The notes under the pieces are model-generated. The model saw nothing but the letters and a program-made list of their open reading frames with translations. It ran no database searches and was not told the DNA's origin. A stretch of 64,000 nucleotides of DNA from Acetomicrobium hydrogeniformans (GTDB lineage Bacteria; Synergistota; Synergistia; Synergistales; JAFGMB01). Below, piece after piece: positions 32,509 to 40,426 of this stretch. Each line of letters opens with the position of its first letter. Positions within the stretch are counted from its first letter, which is position 1. The position numbers and the translations under genes are program-made. Where the stretch lies: the NCBI GenBank assembly GCA_016841745.1, contig JAENYO010000001.1, positions 432,799 to 496,798 on the forward strand, read 5' to 3'.

Positions 32509-33464
32509 ACGTTCATTATCCTCATCAGTTCCAGGAGATCGAAATTCAGCTGTTTCTTCTGTTCCCAGGCAAGAGCGAGGGGATTTATCATCATATTGTG
32601 GTCTACACAACCTATCATCACTCCTTCATGCCCATCAAGAAGCATCTCAACCGAGTAAGACCCCATACGGGTTGCAAGGTTGGTATCATAACAGGTAGGG
32701 CTACCTCCCCTTAGAAGATAACCAAGGACAGTGAACCGGGCAGTATAACCTGCAGTATCTTCCAGCCTGGCCTTCAGCTCATGTGCTCCCATAACACCTT
32801 CCGCAAGGATGATGAAAAAATGGTCTTTTTTCCTGTCCCAGGCTCTGTGGATCTGGTCACAGATCATACATTCATCGAACTGCGTTTCCGGAAGAACCAC
32901 ACATTCAGCTCCGCTGGCCAACGCTACTTCAAGGGCCAGGAACCCCGATTCCCTACCCATGACCTCAACAATAAAAAGACGGTCATGGCTGCTTGCAGTA
33001 TCCCTCAGTTTACGGATAGAGTCCAGGGCTGTGTTAAGGGCACTGTCATAGCCTATGGTCTCATCAGTACCGGCAATATCGTTATCTATGGTACCGGGAA
33101 TACCAACAACGGGAAATCCTGTTTCCGCAAGCTTCAGGGCACCGCGATAGGAACCATCCCCACCAATTACCACAAGACCATCCACAGAACCGGATCTTAA
33201 TTGGTTGAGAGCGGCGTCACGACCCTCAAGGGTCTTGAATCTTTCGCTCCTGGCAGTGTAGAGGATAGTACCTCCTCTGTGGATTACCCCGGCAACGGAT
33301 CTGGAGTCCAGCGGAATAAAGTCTCCCTCCATGAGTCCCTGGTAACCGTGGCGTACTCCCAGTACTTCAAGACCATGGTAAAGACCCGTTCTGACAACAG
33401 ATCTGATAGCAGCGTTCATGCCGGGAGCATCTCCACCGCTTGTAAGAACTGCAATTCGTTTCAT
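32505..33464 (-). CDS. pfkA: ATP-dependent 6-phosphofructokinase
   Basis: A 319-residue phosphofructokinase. TSGGDAPGMNAAIR lies at residues 8-21, then the ATP-site GGDGSYRGA, PGTIDNDIAGTD and GYDSALNT. Gly after GGD and Gly in PGTIDND mark the ATP-type rather than the PPi-type enzyme. It phosphorylates fructose 6-phosphate in glycolysis. GGGGGA is eight bases before the ATG. Length equals the bacterial norm. It is the first gene of a two-gene unit with the DUF4392 gene. Confidence 0.96.
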   Translation of the reverse strand: MKRIAVLTSGGDAPGMNAAIRSVVRTGLYHGLEVLGVRHGYQGLMEGDFIPLDSRSVAGVIHRGGTILYTARSERFKTLEGRDAALNQLRSGSVDGLVVIGGDGSYRGALKLAETGFPVVGIPGTIDNDIAGTDETIGYDSALNTALDSIRKLRDTASSHDRLFIVEVMGRESGFLALEVALASGAECVVLPETQFDECMICDQIHRAWDRKKDHFFIILAEGVMGAHELKARLEDTAGYTARFTVLGYLLRGGSPTCYDTNLATRMGSYSVEMLLDGHEGVMIGCVDHNMMINPLALAWEQKKQLNFDLLELMRIMNV

Positions 33465-33496
33465 TGTTCAAGTCCCCCTTCGGACTCAAGGTGACT

Positions 33497-33524
33497 AAAA
33501 AAGGGCGACAACCAATGCCGCCCT
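33497..33524 (-). terminator. terminator after the exported coiled-coil gene
   Basis: On the minus strand, stem AGGGCG/CGCCCT with an 11-12-base loop is followed by TTTTTTAG. It separates the gene at 33546-34301 from pfkA. Confidence 0.75.
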
Positions 33525-33545
33525 GATTTTCAGGAACTAAAGGAA

Positions 33546-34301
33546 CTACTCTTTTCTCAGTTCTTCTATTCTCAGGTTAATTTTGTCAAGCTCAGCCTGA
33601 ATCTCGGCAAGCTGTGCTTCAAGGACAGATTTCTCACCACTCAGCTTTTCTATTCGTTTGATAAGACGGTCCATCTCAAGCTGGGCAGCAGCCTTACCCT
33701 TGAAAAGCTTCTCAGGGTCATCATTATCTACATCCCATAGAAAATCCACAGTAGCAATTCCATCCATTGTAGAACTTATACCTCCAGAAAGACTTACCTT
33801 TACCCGTTTTGCCTTCTCAAGCAGAGATTTTCCGCTCTTTTCATCGAATCTGGGGAAGTATACCAGACCGTCCCTTTTACCCAGGAGCTTAAAATTGAAA
33901 CGCTTGTCATAATCTACAGGAGTGAACTTTTTATTTCCTATCCAGATCACTATCTGCCTGTCAAAGGGAGCCATGTGCATGGCCGATCCTTTATTATCAA
34001 ATTCGATATGTACAGGTACATACTCATCAAGCTGAAGGCCTTTCAGCAGTTCATACTTGTAATTCTCCGCTTCATCGGCAGTCCAGAGATTTTTTTCAGC
34101 TTCGTTCTGGACAAGAGCTTCAATATACTCACTGGAATAGTATGTAACAGTTATATCAAGTTCACTGCCAAGATCACTTTCAAAATGCCTGGTCTTGGAC
34201 CAGCGGTTCAGTATATCTTCTGTACCTGCAAATGCCGATACTGTAAAGATAAGGATCGCAATGGCGGAGATGAGTAATGCTGCAACTTTATTTCTCTTCA
34301 T
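33546..34301 (-). CDS. exported coiled-coil protein; paralogue of 22465-23499
   Basis: A 251-residue protein with a signal peptide (MKRNKVAALL to SAFA) and a domain of about 150 residues matching, by eye, the N-terminal domain of the exported protein at 22465-23499: ILNRWSKTRHF, a YYSSEYIEALVQNEAEK segment, MAPFD and GLVYFPRFDEK. A C-terminal coiled coil (about 200-250, LIKRIEKLSGEKSVLEAQL and on) replaces the NTF2-like domain of the other copy. AGGAGG lies nine bases before the ATG. It is a single-gene unit between two terminators, with a TATAAT-like -10 at 34346-34351 on the minus strand. Unknown function. Confidence 0.82.
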   Translation of the reverse strand: MKRNKVAALLISAIAILIFTVSAFAGTEDILNRWSKTRHFESDLGSELDITVTYYSSEYIEALVQNEAEKNLWTADEAENYKYELLKGLQLDEYVPVHIEFDNKGSAMHMAPFDRQIVIWIGNKKFTPVDYDKRFNFKLLGKRDGLVYFPRFDEKSGKSLLEKAKRVKVSLSGGISSTMDGIATVDFLWDVDNDDPEKLFKGKAAAQLEMDRLIKRIEKLSGEKSVLEAQLAEIQAELDKINLRIEELRKE

Positions 34302-34345
34302 TTAGATGAGCCTCCTGATATTCTTTTTATAAGACACTGGCATGA

Positions 34346-34351
34346 ATTATA
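34346..34351 (-). promoter_or_regulatory. candidate -10 element of the exported coiled-coil gene
   Basis: A perfect TATAAT on the minus strand lies about 45 bases before the ATG at 34301, between the porin terminator and the gene. The matching -35 position is only T-rich, so the promoter is tentative. Confidence 0.35.
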
Positions 34352-34369
34352 CATCAGGATGGGACAAAT

Positions 34370-34406
34370 AAAAAAGGGGCGGAGGGATAAATCCCTCCGC
34401 CCCTTT
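34370..34406 (-). terminator. strong terminator of the SLH porin gene
   Basis: A perfect 15-bp GC-rich stem (AAAGGGGCGGAGGGA with its complement, loop of four) followed on the minus strand by TTTTTTATTT. It is the strongest hairpin in the window and is consistent with a highly expressed gene. Confidence 0.95.
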
Positions 34407-34437
34407 GGTAGGTGCGTTAAATATTGTTCAGCTTAAA

Positions 34438-35868
34438 CTAGAACTTAACGTGAGTACGAAGTCTGATGAGGCTGTCGTCATCAAGAGTGCCAGCCCATGC
34501 ATCGCCGTAGTCAACATCGTCGTAAACAAGCTCGAAGCTGAGATTGGGAGTATAGTAATATTTTACTCCGAAGGTAAGGTTCTGGACATCATAGTCGCCG
34601 CCGCCAACTGGATCAGCAGAGGAATCGACATAGCGCTGGAAGGTGCTCCAGTTGTCGTTCCATTTCTGGTTCAGCTTCACGAAAAGAATGTCGGTCTCTT
34701 TGTCCTGCTGTCCCCTGCCAAGGCCGGGAGTGGTAACTGCGCCATAATTGTCAAAAGGTCCACTACCATCAGTATCACAGCCATTGAAATCGAAGAGGAA
34801 GAAAGAATCGTCAGCATTGGCATATTCAATCCAGACACTGGTGAAACCGAAAGCGTTCTGACTTACGTCAAGAATAGCTCTCCAAGCACTGGGACCATCG
34901 TCAACACCAGCTGCTACGGTGTCAATGTCTTCCATGTAGTAAACACCCTTGAAGGCGATATCATCGGTGAAGTTGAAGCCGAAGTTAACGTTGTAAACTT
35001 CGCCACCATCGTCGGTGAAGTCATAGTCGAACATAAGAGCGCCAAGACCGATACGGAAATTCTCGGCTACGTTGAAGTTTACGTCAAGGCCGTAACGGAA
35101 GTACTCATCAACAGAAGCACCGTCATTATGAGCAATATAGAAGGAGAAATCACCCATTGAGAAGGGTTTGGTGAAGTAGAAGCCCTGAAGAGCCTGATCG
35201 CCGAACCATGCATCGTTGTCGTTGTAGAGTCCATTGGCGCCTTCCCAGTCGTAGCACCACAGACCTGCCCACATGGTCATATCCATGGGAAGTGCTACTT
35301 CGAGATAGTAACGGCTGAAGCCGATGTCCTTACCGGTCATACGGCCGATGAACTTGACCTTGTCGTCGATGATCTTGCTCATCCAGATACGATAACGGCT
35401 CTGGGTGAAGTCGGTGTCTCCGCCTAATCCGTAAGCGCCATCAACCTCGTCGCCAAACTTCGCGTCAAGACGGAATTCGCCCCAGAACTTCCATCCGCCG
35501 AGGTTCTCTTCGAGAACTGCTACGCGGCTGTCAAGCTCGTCAACCTGTACGCCGAGGGCATCAAGCTCGTCCTTGAACTCTACGACGAGTTTCTTGAGCA
35601 TCTCAACATCCTGTTTGCTGGCCTTGTTCATGTCAACGACGGCCAGAGCGCGGGCTACGATGGAAGCCATCTCGTAACGGGTCATGGGCTGGTTGCCCTT
35701 GAAGGTACCATCGGGATAACCGGAAACTACGCCTACTGCGGAAAGCTGGCTGATTGCGTCATAAGCCCAGCTGTTCATGGGAACATCCATGAAAGGATTA
35801 GCGGCAAATGCCGGAGCGGCAAATGCTACAAGTGCGACTACTGCTACAAGTGCAAGAAATTTCTTCAT
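34438..35868 (-). CDS. SLH-domain outer-membrane porin (OmpM-like)
   Basis: A 476-residue outer-membrane protein: signal peptide (MKKFLALVAV to AFA), one SLH domain (about 24-82, with DVPMNSWAYDAISQL, GVVSGYPDGTF and MTRYEMASIVARAL), a short coiled coil (about 88-125) and a beta-barrel to the C-terminal Phe of HVKF. This is the architecture of OmpM/Slp porins of Negativicutes, Deinococcus and Synergistota, in which the SLH domain binds pyruvylated wall polymer and the barrel forms the pore. Asp- and Gly-rich barrel repeats are visible. The ATG at 35868 has AAGGGGG 12 bases upstream. It has a long leader and strong terminator, suggesting a major surface protein. Confidence 0.92.
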   Translation of the reverse strand: MKKFLALVAVVALVAFAAPAFAANPFMDVPMNSWAYDAISQLSAVGVVSGYPDGTFKGNQPMTRYEMASIVARALAVVDMNKASKQDVEMLKKLVVEFKDELDALGVQVDELDSRVAVLEENLGGWKFWGEFRLDAKFGDEVDGAYGLGGDTDFTQSRYRIWMSKIIDDKVKFIGRMTGKDIGFSRYYLEVALPMDMTMWAGLWCYDWEGANGLYNDNDAWFGDQALQGFYFTKPFSMGDFSFYIAHNDGASVDEYFRYGLDVNFNVAENFRIGLGALMFDYDFTDDGGEVYNVNFGFNFTDDIAFKGVYYMEDIDTVAAGVDDGPSAWRAILDVSQNAFGFTSVWIEYANADDSFFLFDFNGCDTDGSGPFDNYGAVTTPGLGRGQQDKETDILFVKLNQKWNDNWSTFQRYVDSSADPVGGGDYDVQNLTFGVKYYYTPNLSFELVYDDVDYGDAWAGTLDDDSLIRLRTHVKF

Positions 35869-35878
35869 TATTAAATGC

Positions 35879-35959
35879 AACCCCCTTGGTTGTCTGTATT
35901 TATACGGCCTTTATCTGCCTGGATCGGGGGTTTTCAAAGTTTCCTCGTTTCCTTTGAAA
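35879..35959 (-). promoter_or_regulatory. porin leader: SD-pairing segment and adjacent hairpin
   Basis: In the porin 5' leader the minus-strand AACCCCC (35932-35926) is complementary to the GGGGGTT (35885-35879) that contains the SD. Next to it, TTTCAAAG (35959-35952) and CTTTGAAA (35939-35932) form a perfect 8-bp hairpin with a 12-base loop; the two helices share one base at 35932. Such mutually close helices could expose or hide the SD. Function is inferred only. Confidence 0.4.
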
Positions 35960-36069
35960 TTCCTTCCCTCTCCTTATGGTGATAACGGTCCGTCTTCAAC
36001 ATCCGCTCTTCCTTGTTGGCTGGGGGTCGTCGGCACCTCCTTTCCTGCCTTCAGGTCTCTTCACGGATG

Positions 36070-36101
36070 TATAAAGCAATTTAACCAAGTTAAACTGTCA
36101 A
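36070..36101 (-). promoter_or_regulatory. candidate porin promoter with 20-bp spacer and internal dyad
   Basis: On the minus strand TTGACA (36101-36096) is followed by a 20-base spacer and TTTATA (36075-36070). The spacer holds a perfect inverted repeat, TTTAAC-TTG-GTTAAA (36094-36080). The predicted start would give a leader of about 195 bases before the porin ATG. A 20-bp spacer with a central dyad is the arrangement of MerR-type activated promoters. Confidence 0.45.
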
Positions 36102-36235
36102 GGATCAAAAACGTATAAACCATGGCTATGTTATCCCGAGAAGGTGCACAATTCAATAGGACTTCAGACCCATTTACACTCTCTACCCCTGATATTACCC
36201 GGATTATTTCTGAGGATGCAGTTTCATATCCCGGC

Positions 36236-37306
36236 TCAGCTAAAGATACAAAAATCGAGGTAAGGCAGTTTTATCCTGTCCCTCTCCATGTCTCCCATCA
36301 TTAAAGATCTGGAAAGATCTATACCGAAATCCTCACAGGCCCTGAGGATCATTCCAGGCTCAGGCTTCCGGCACAATGATCTCTTTCCACTATATTCTCC
36401 AGTTCCTTCAGGATGGAATGGACAGCAATAGAATCCATCGATCCTCAGGCCAATGGCATCCAGGTATTTACTGATAAAGAAATGGGTATCCTCCACATCT
36501 GGCTCGGAAAAATATTCCCTTGCCACTCCAGACTGGTTAGTAACTACTATTACAGGATTCCCATCCCTGTTTGCCCTTTCGATCAGGGGAAATATCCGTT
36601 CGATGAACTTCAGGTCAGTCCCATGTACATATCCCGTATCCTCAATGATCACCCCGTCCCTGTCAAGAAAAAGGGCCGGAACCCTCTTCTTTTTGAAGGC
36701 GATCTTCCTGGATACTGATGTTTCCTGATCATGTTGTGTAACGCTCCTGAACAGACCGCCCATCGGTAATCCTCTGACCCTTTTTCGGGAAGACGGAATA
36801 TCCTGAATACTCCGGACAGGGTCTGCCAGAATATGGAAATCCACTGAAGGCTCGATAGAGGTTAAAAAGCGGTCCCATAATTCTCCCTTGAAGTAATAAA
36901 TACCTCCAGCTTCGTATCCATCAATATACCCATCCCTGTGGCAGTCTATTCTGTAAAGGGAAAACTTATTATCCACTCCATATAATTCTTTTTCATTGAT
37001 TTCATCTGTATACCTGAGGGCTGCAACAAAATCTCCCCCCAGGCTGCGGGATGTTCTGATGAAGAGAGAAATATCTATATCAAAAATGCTCCTGCTGTCA
37101 AAAAGGATATATTCATCCTCATTCACATCACAGAATCCAGGTGCCGAAAGAAGGGTGATTTTCTCAAGAATATCAGGGTTTATGCCTTCACATCCGGAGA
37201 AGGATAAAGGCCAATAGCCCTCCTTTTCGAGATAGGTCCGGATAGTGTCTTTGAAGTGACTGGAGACTCCTGTAGAGAGATTGTGGCTAAGGATAAAAAA
37301 AGTCAT
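36236..37306 (-). CDS. GmhB-like HAD phosphatase fused to a degenerate nucleotidyltransferase domain
   Basis: A 356-residue protein. The C-terminal half (from about residue 210) is a histidinol-phosphate/heptose-bisphosphate-type HAD phosphatase: FLDRDGVIIEDTGYV, VTNQSG, the CPFHPEG zinc-type loop, KPEPGM and GDMERD are all present. The N-terminal part (about 1-170) resembles a sugar nucleotidyltransferase (DSRSIFDIDISLF, ALRYTDE, AGGIYYFKGELWDRF) but lacks the GGxGTRL nucleotide motif and is too short. The HAD domain stops soon after GDMERD, and the expected last strand appears in another frame (see findings). In context it would dephosphorylate heptose 1,7-bisphosphate in the ADP-heptose pathway. 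The ATG at 37306 has no clear SD. Confidence 0.8.
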   Translation of the reverse strand: MTFFILSHNLSTGVSSHFKDTIRTYLEKEGYWPLSFSGCEGINPDILEKITLLSAPGFCDVNEDEYILFDSRSIFDIDISLFIRTSRSLGGDFVAALRYTDEINEKELYGVDNKFSLYRIDCHRDGYIDGYEAGGIYYFKGELWDRFLTSIEPSVDFHILADPVRSIQDIPSSRKRVRGLPMGGLFRSVTQHDQETSVSRKIAFKKKRVPALFLDRDGVIIEDTGYVHGTDLKFIERIFPLIERANRDGNPVIVVTNQSGVAREYFSEPDVEDTHFFISKYLDAIGLRIDGFYCCPFHPEGTGEYSGKRSLCRKPEPGMILRACEDFGIDLSRSLMMGDMERDRIKLPYLDFCIFS

Positions 37307-37358
37307 TTAAGCTTTATTGACATGAATGGACCAGATCTGCTGTTTTTCAGAGATAAAC

Positions 37359-38846
37359 TCATTCAGCATTCCGGATCCTCTCGATCATGCCTGTTGTACT
37401 TCTGCCATGAAGAACCGGCACCAGGACCACGCGACCTCCCCAGGACCTTACCCGGGGGGCACCAACCACCTGCTCTTCAGTATAATCATCCCCCTTTACG
37501 ATAACATCGGGGCGGATGGCTTCTATAAGATCCAGGGGGGTATCCTCTTCAAAAAGAACAACAGCATCGACACAGGAAAGAGCTGCCAGAACGGACATTC
37601 TGTCTTCCTGGGAATTTACAGGCCGGGCTGAACCTTTCAACCTCCTGACCGAGTCATCGGAATTGACCCCTACGATAAGACGGTCACATTCCTGCCCCGA
37701 TCTTTCAAGATACATTATATGGCCTGAGTGGATGATGTCGAAGCACCCATTGGTAAAGGCTATGGTTTTAGCCTCATCTCTCCACCTTTCCACCTTTGAA
37801 AGAAGGCTGGAAAGGCCTCGATAGATCTTCCCCTGCAAGGGAAGTTCTTCTTCTCTTGAGAGAGCTTCCAGAAGCTCTGCTTTTTCTATAGGGGCAGTAC
37901 CGATTTTCCCTACCACTATACCCGCTGCCAGGTTAGAAAGACGTACTGAATCTTCCCGTGAAAGCCCACAGGCAAGAGCCCCTGCAAGGGTTGCTATCAC
38001 AGTATCTCCTGCACCGGAAACATCGAAGACATCCTTCGCCTGGGTAGGTATTTCAAGGGAACTTTTTCCCTCCAGAAGGATCATTCCCTTTTCTCCTCTT
38101 GTAACAACCAGAAAATCGAAACCAAGTTCCCTCATAAGAATATTGCCTGAATCTATTATGCAATCAATGCTGTCCAGGCTGACTGTAACTGCACCGGAAA
38201 GCTCTTTAATGTTCGGAGTTATTGCACTTGCACCCTCGTATTTACTGAAGTCTGCCCCCTTGGGATCAACCAGGACGGGGATCCCGGAGTTTCTACACCT
38301 GGAAATGACCCTTTGACTCAAATCTGGAATGACTACTCCTTTTCCGTAGTCTGAAAGTATAACCGCTCCAGGTCTGTTTTCCATACAGGACTCCAGCTCA
38401 GTAACCAGTTTTTGAATGTGCGAATGATCATATGGAGAAAGATCCTCCTCATCTACCCTGACCATCTGCTGGTGCCCGCCGATCACTCTTGTCTTTGTTA
38501 TTGTAGGCCTGTCTGAAAGGCTGATAACATTCTCTACATTGACTCCCTTGTTAACCAATTCTGATACAAGGATGGTCCCTTCCCGGTCATTTCCGACAAA
38601 ACCTGCCAGATCCACCTGAAAACCAAGTGAAGAAAGGTTCAGAGCAACATTCGCAGCTCCTCCCGGCATGTACGACCTCCTGTAGAGTTTAACCACAGGA
38701 ACCGGAGCTTCCGGGGATATTCTTTCTACGTTACCCCAGAGATATCTGTCCAGCATTATATCTCCAGCTACGAGGATTCTTGTATCCGGGAAAAGGGACC
38801 GCACCGATCTTATGACCTTATCAGGTTCTTTAAATTGAACTTTCAT
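37359..38846 (-). CDS. hldE: bifunctional heptose-7-phosphate kinase / heptose-1-phosphate adenylyltransferase
   Basis: A 495-residue bifunctional HldE (RfaE). The N-terminal PfkB/ribokinase domain (about 1-330) has VAGDIMLDRYLWG, GGAANVALNL and the catalytic DVSGAGDTVIATLAGAL; the C-terminal nucleotidyltransferase domain (about 350-495) has TNGCFDIIHSGHI and a late VKGDDY. It makes heptose 1,7-bisphosphate from the 7-phosphate, then ADP-heptose from the 1-phosphate. It overlaps gmhA by 17 bp and is 52 bp before the gmhB-like gene. Length is close to E. coli HldE (477). Confidence 0.95.
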   Translation of the reverse strand: MKVQFKEPDKVIRSVRSLFPDTRILVAGDIMLDRYLWGNVERISPEAPVPVVKLYRRSYMPGGAANVALNLSSLGFQVDLAGFVGNDREGTILVSELVNKGVNVENVISLSDRPTITKTRVIGGHQQMVRVDEEDLSPYDHSHIQKLVTELESCMENRPGAVILSDYGKGVVIPDLSQRVISRCRNSGIPVLVDPKGADFSKYEGASAITPNIKELSGAVTVSLDSIDCIIDSGNILMRELGFDFLVVTRGEKGMILLEGKSSLEIPTQAKDVFDVSGAGDTVIATLAGALACGLSREDSVRLSNLAAGIVVGKIGTAPIEKAELLEALSREEELPLQGKIYRGLSSLLSKVERWRDEAKTIAFTNGCFDIIHSGHIMYLERSGQECDRLIVGVNSDDSVRRLKGSARPVNSQEDRMSVLAALSCVDAVVLFEEDTPLDLIEAIRPDVIVKGDDYTEEQVVGAPRVRSWGGRVVLVPVLHGRSTTGMIERIRNAE

Positions 38847-39456
38847 GATCCCTGCTGATTTCCCCCTCTACAAGATCACAGATGATGTGTCCGACAAGAA
38901 TGTGGGCCTCCTGTATGCGGGCAGTATCATCGGAAGAGATGAGAATGCACTCATCTACAAGGTCTTTGAGGGTACCGCCATTTTTTCCCGTAAAGCCTAT
39001 GCAGCAGGCCCCCATGGATGATGCTTTCCTTATACCCTCTATAACATTGGGACTTTCCCCGCTTGTGGAGATACCTATCACTATATCTCCTTTGCTGCAA
39101 AGGGCACCCATCTGGCGGGAAAAGATCGAATCATAGCCCATATCATTGGCCACAGCAGTAAGAATAGACATGTTGGATGTCAATGCAAGTGATGGAATTG
39201 GCTGTCGGTCCCTTTTGAACCTTCCTACAAGTTCTGCCGCAAGATGCTGGCTGTCTGCGGCGCTCCCGCCATTACCCATCCAGATCACCTTGCCTCCCTG
39301 TAAAAGAGAATCGACTATCCTCTGCACTATGTTTTCAATTTCAGGCACAATCTGCTTAAGCTGTTCTATAACCAGCAGATGCCGGGAAATGGTACCATTA
39401 ATCCATTTTCCCCTTACAGTCAGATCATTGAAAAAGACTTTGCCCTGTTCCGGCAT
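38830..39456 (-). CDS. gmhA: sedoheptulose-7-phosphate isomerase
   Basis: A 208-residue SIS-fold isomerase that converts sedoheptulose 7-phosphate to D-glycero-D-manno-heptose 7-phosphate, the first step of LPS heptose synthesis. MGNGGSAADSQHLAAELVGRF near residue 60 (in parts), GISTSGESPNV and the late QEAHILVGHIICDLVE match GmhA. Its ATG shares a base with the hldD stop (TGATG), and it overlaps hldE, so the heptose genes form one unit in the order hldD-gmhA-hldE-gmhB. Confidence 0.95.
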   Translation of the reverse strand: MPEQGKVFFNDLTVRGKWINGTISRHLLVIEQLKQIVPEIENIVQRIVDSLLQGGKVIWMGNGGSAADSQHLAAELVGRFKRDRQPIPSLALTSNMSILTAVANDMGYDSIFSRQMGALCSKGDIVIGISTSGESPNVIEGIRKASSMGACCIGFTGKNGGTLKDLVDECILISSDDTARIQEAHILVGHIICDLVEGEISRDHESSI

Positions 39457-40409
39457 CAGGATCGTTCCCTTTCCACCAGGTAATGGTAATATTTCTTAAT
39501 GCCGTCCTCAAGGCTTAAAAATTCATCCCTGTAGCCTTGCAGTCGTAGAGAATCGATATCAGCTTCCGTGAAACTCTGGTAACGATCTTTTATTGAATCA
39601 GGTATGGGAATATACCGGGTATGTCCTTTACCCATTAAAGATATCCAGCTTTCTGCTATATCATTGAAACTCCTGCCCATTCCTGTCCCAACGTTAAAGA
39701 CACCCTTTACCAGGGGCTGGGATGCAAAAAACAGGTTCACCTTCACCACATCTTCTACAAAGATGAAGTCCCTCTTCTGTTCTCCATCTGCGAAACCACC
39801 TGTACCTTCAAAAAGCATGATCTCCCCACTGTCTTTGAGCTGTCTGTAACAATGATATATCATGGAGGCCATAGGTCCCTTGTGGTATTCTCCCGGGCCG
39901 AAAACATTGAAATATCTGAGGCCTGCCACGGTTGATTCTGCACGATAAAGGTTTTTCCTCACATATTGATCAAAAAGAAGTTTTGAATAACCGTAGACAT
40001 TTATCGGATTTTCATTGACCGGATCTTCCCTGAAGACAGTATTATTACCATAAACAGCAGCACTGGAGGCATATATGAAGGGTATCTTCATCTGTATTGA
40101 GAAATCAAAGAGGACCTTTGAAAATGTAAAGTTGTTTTCCAGCATATAGTTGCCATTACGTTCGGTAGTAACAGCACAGGCTCCCTGGTGAAAAATGGCC
40201 TCCACTCCATAGCTGAAAAGGTCTTTCTCCAGCTGATAACGAAATTCTTCCCTGTCCATATAGTCTGCAATTTTAAGATCGCATAAATTAAGGAATTTAT
40301 CTCCCATACCAGCATTATCCACCACAAGGATATCATCGATACCACTGTTATTCAGTTCTTTAACAATGTTACTGCCAATAAACCCCATTCCACCTGTAAC
40401 TATGTACAT
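39456..40409 (-). CDS. hldD: ADP-glyceromanno-heptose 6-epimerase
   Basis: A 317-residue extended short-chain dehydrogenase. The Rossmann motif TGGMGFIGSN lies at residues 5-14, with the active-site Tyr-Lys in VYGYSKLLFDQYVR and FNVFGPGEYHKGPMAS typical of HldD/RfaD. It epimerises ADP-D-glycero- to ADP-L-glycero-beta-D-manno-heptose, the donor for inner-core heptosyltransferases encoded upstream. GGAGG is six bases before the ATG. Confidence 0.95.
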   Translation of the reverse strand: MYIVTGGMGFIGSNIVKELNNSGIDDILVVDNAGMGDKFLNLCDLKIADYMDREEFRYQLEKDLFSYGVEAIFHQGACAVTTERNGNYMLENNFTFSKVLFDFSIQMKIPFIYASSAAVYGNNTVFREDPVNENPINVYGYSKLLFDQYVRKNLYRAESTVAGLRYFNVFGPGEYHKGPMASMIYHCYRQLKDSGEIMLFEGTGGFADGEQKRDFIFVEDVVKVNLFFASQPLVKGVFNVGTGMGRSFNDIAESWISLMGKGHTRYIPIPDSIKDRYQSFTEADIDSLRLQGYRDEFLSLEDGIKKYYHYLVERERS

Positions 40410-40426
40410 TCCGTACCTCCCGGATC

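Noticed and set aside
34405-35160. A 251-codon plus-strand frame opposite the porin gene
   Set aside because: It is the antisense of the Asp/Gly-rich barrel repeats, has a Val/Ile/Glu-repetitive composition, no SD and runs through the porin terminator region. The porin has signal peptide, SLH and terminal Phe.
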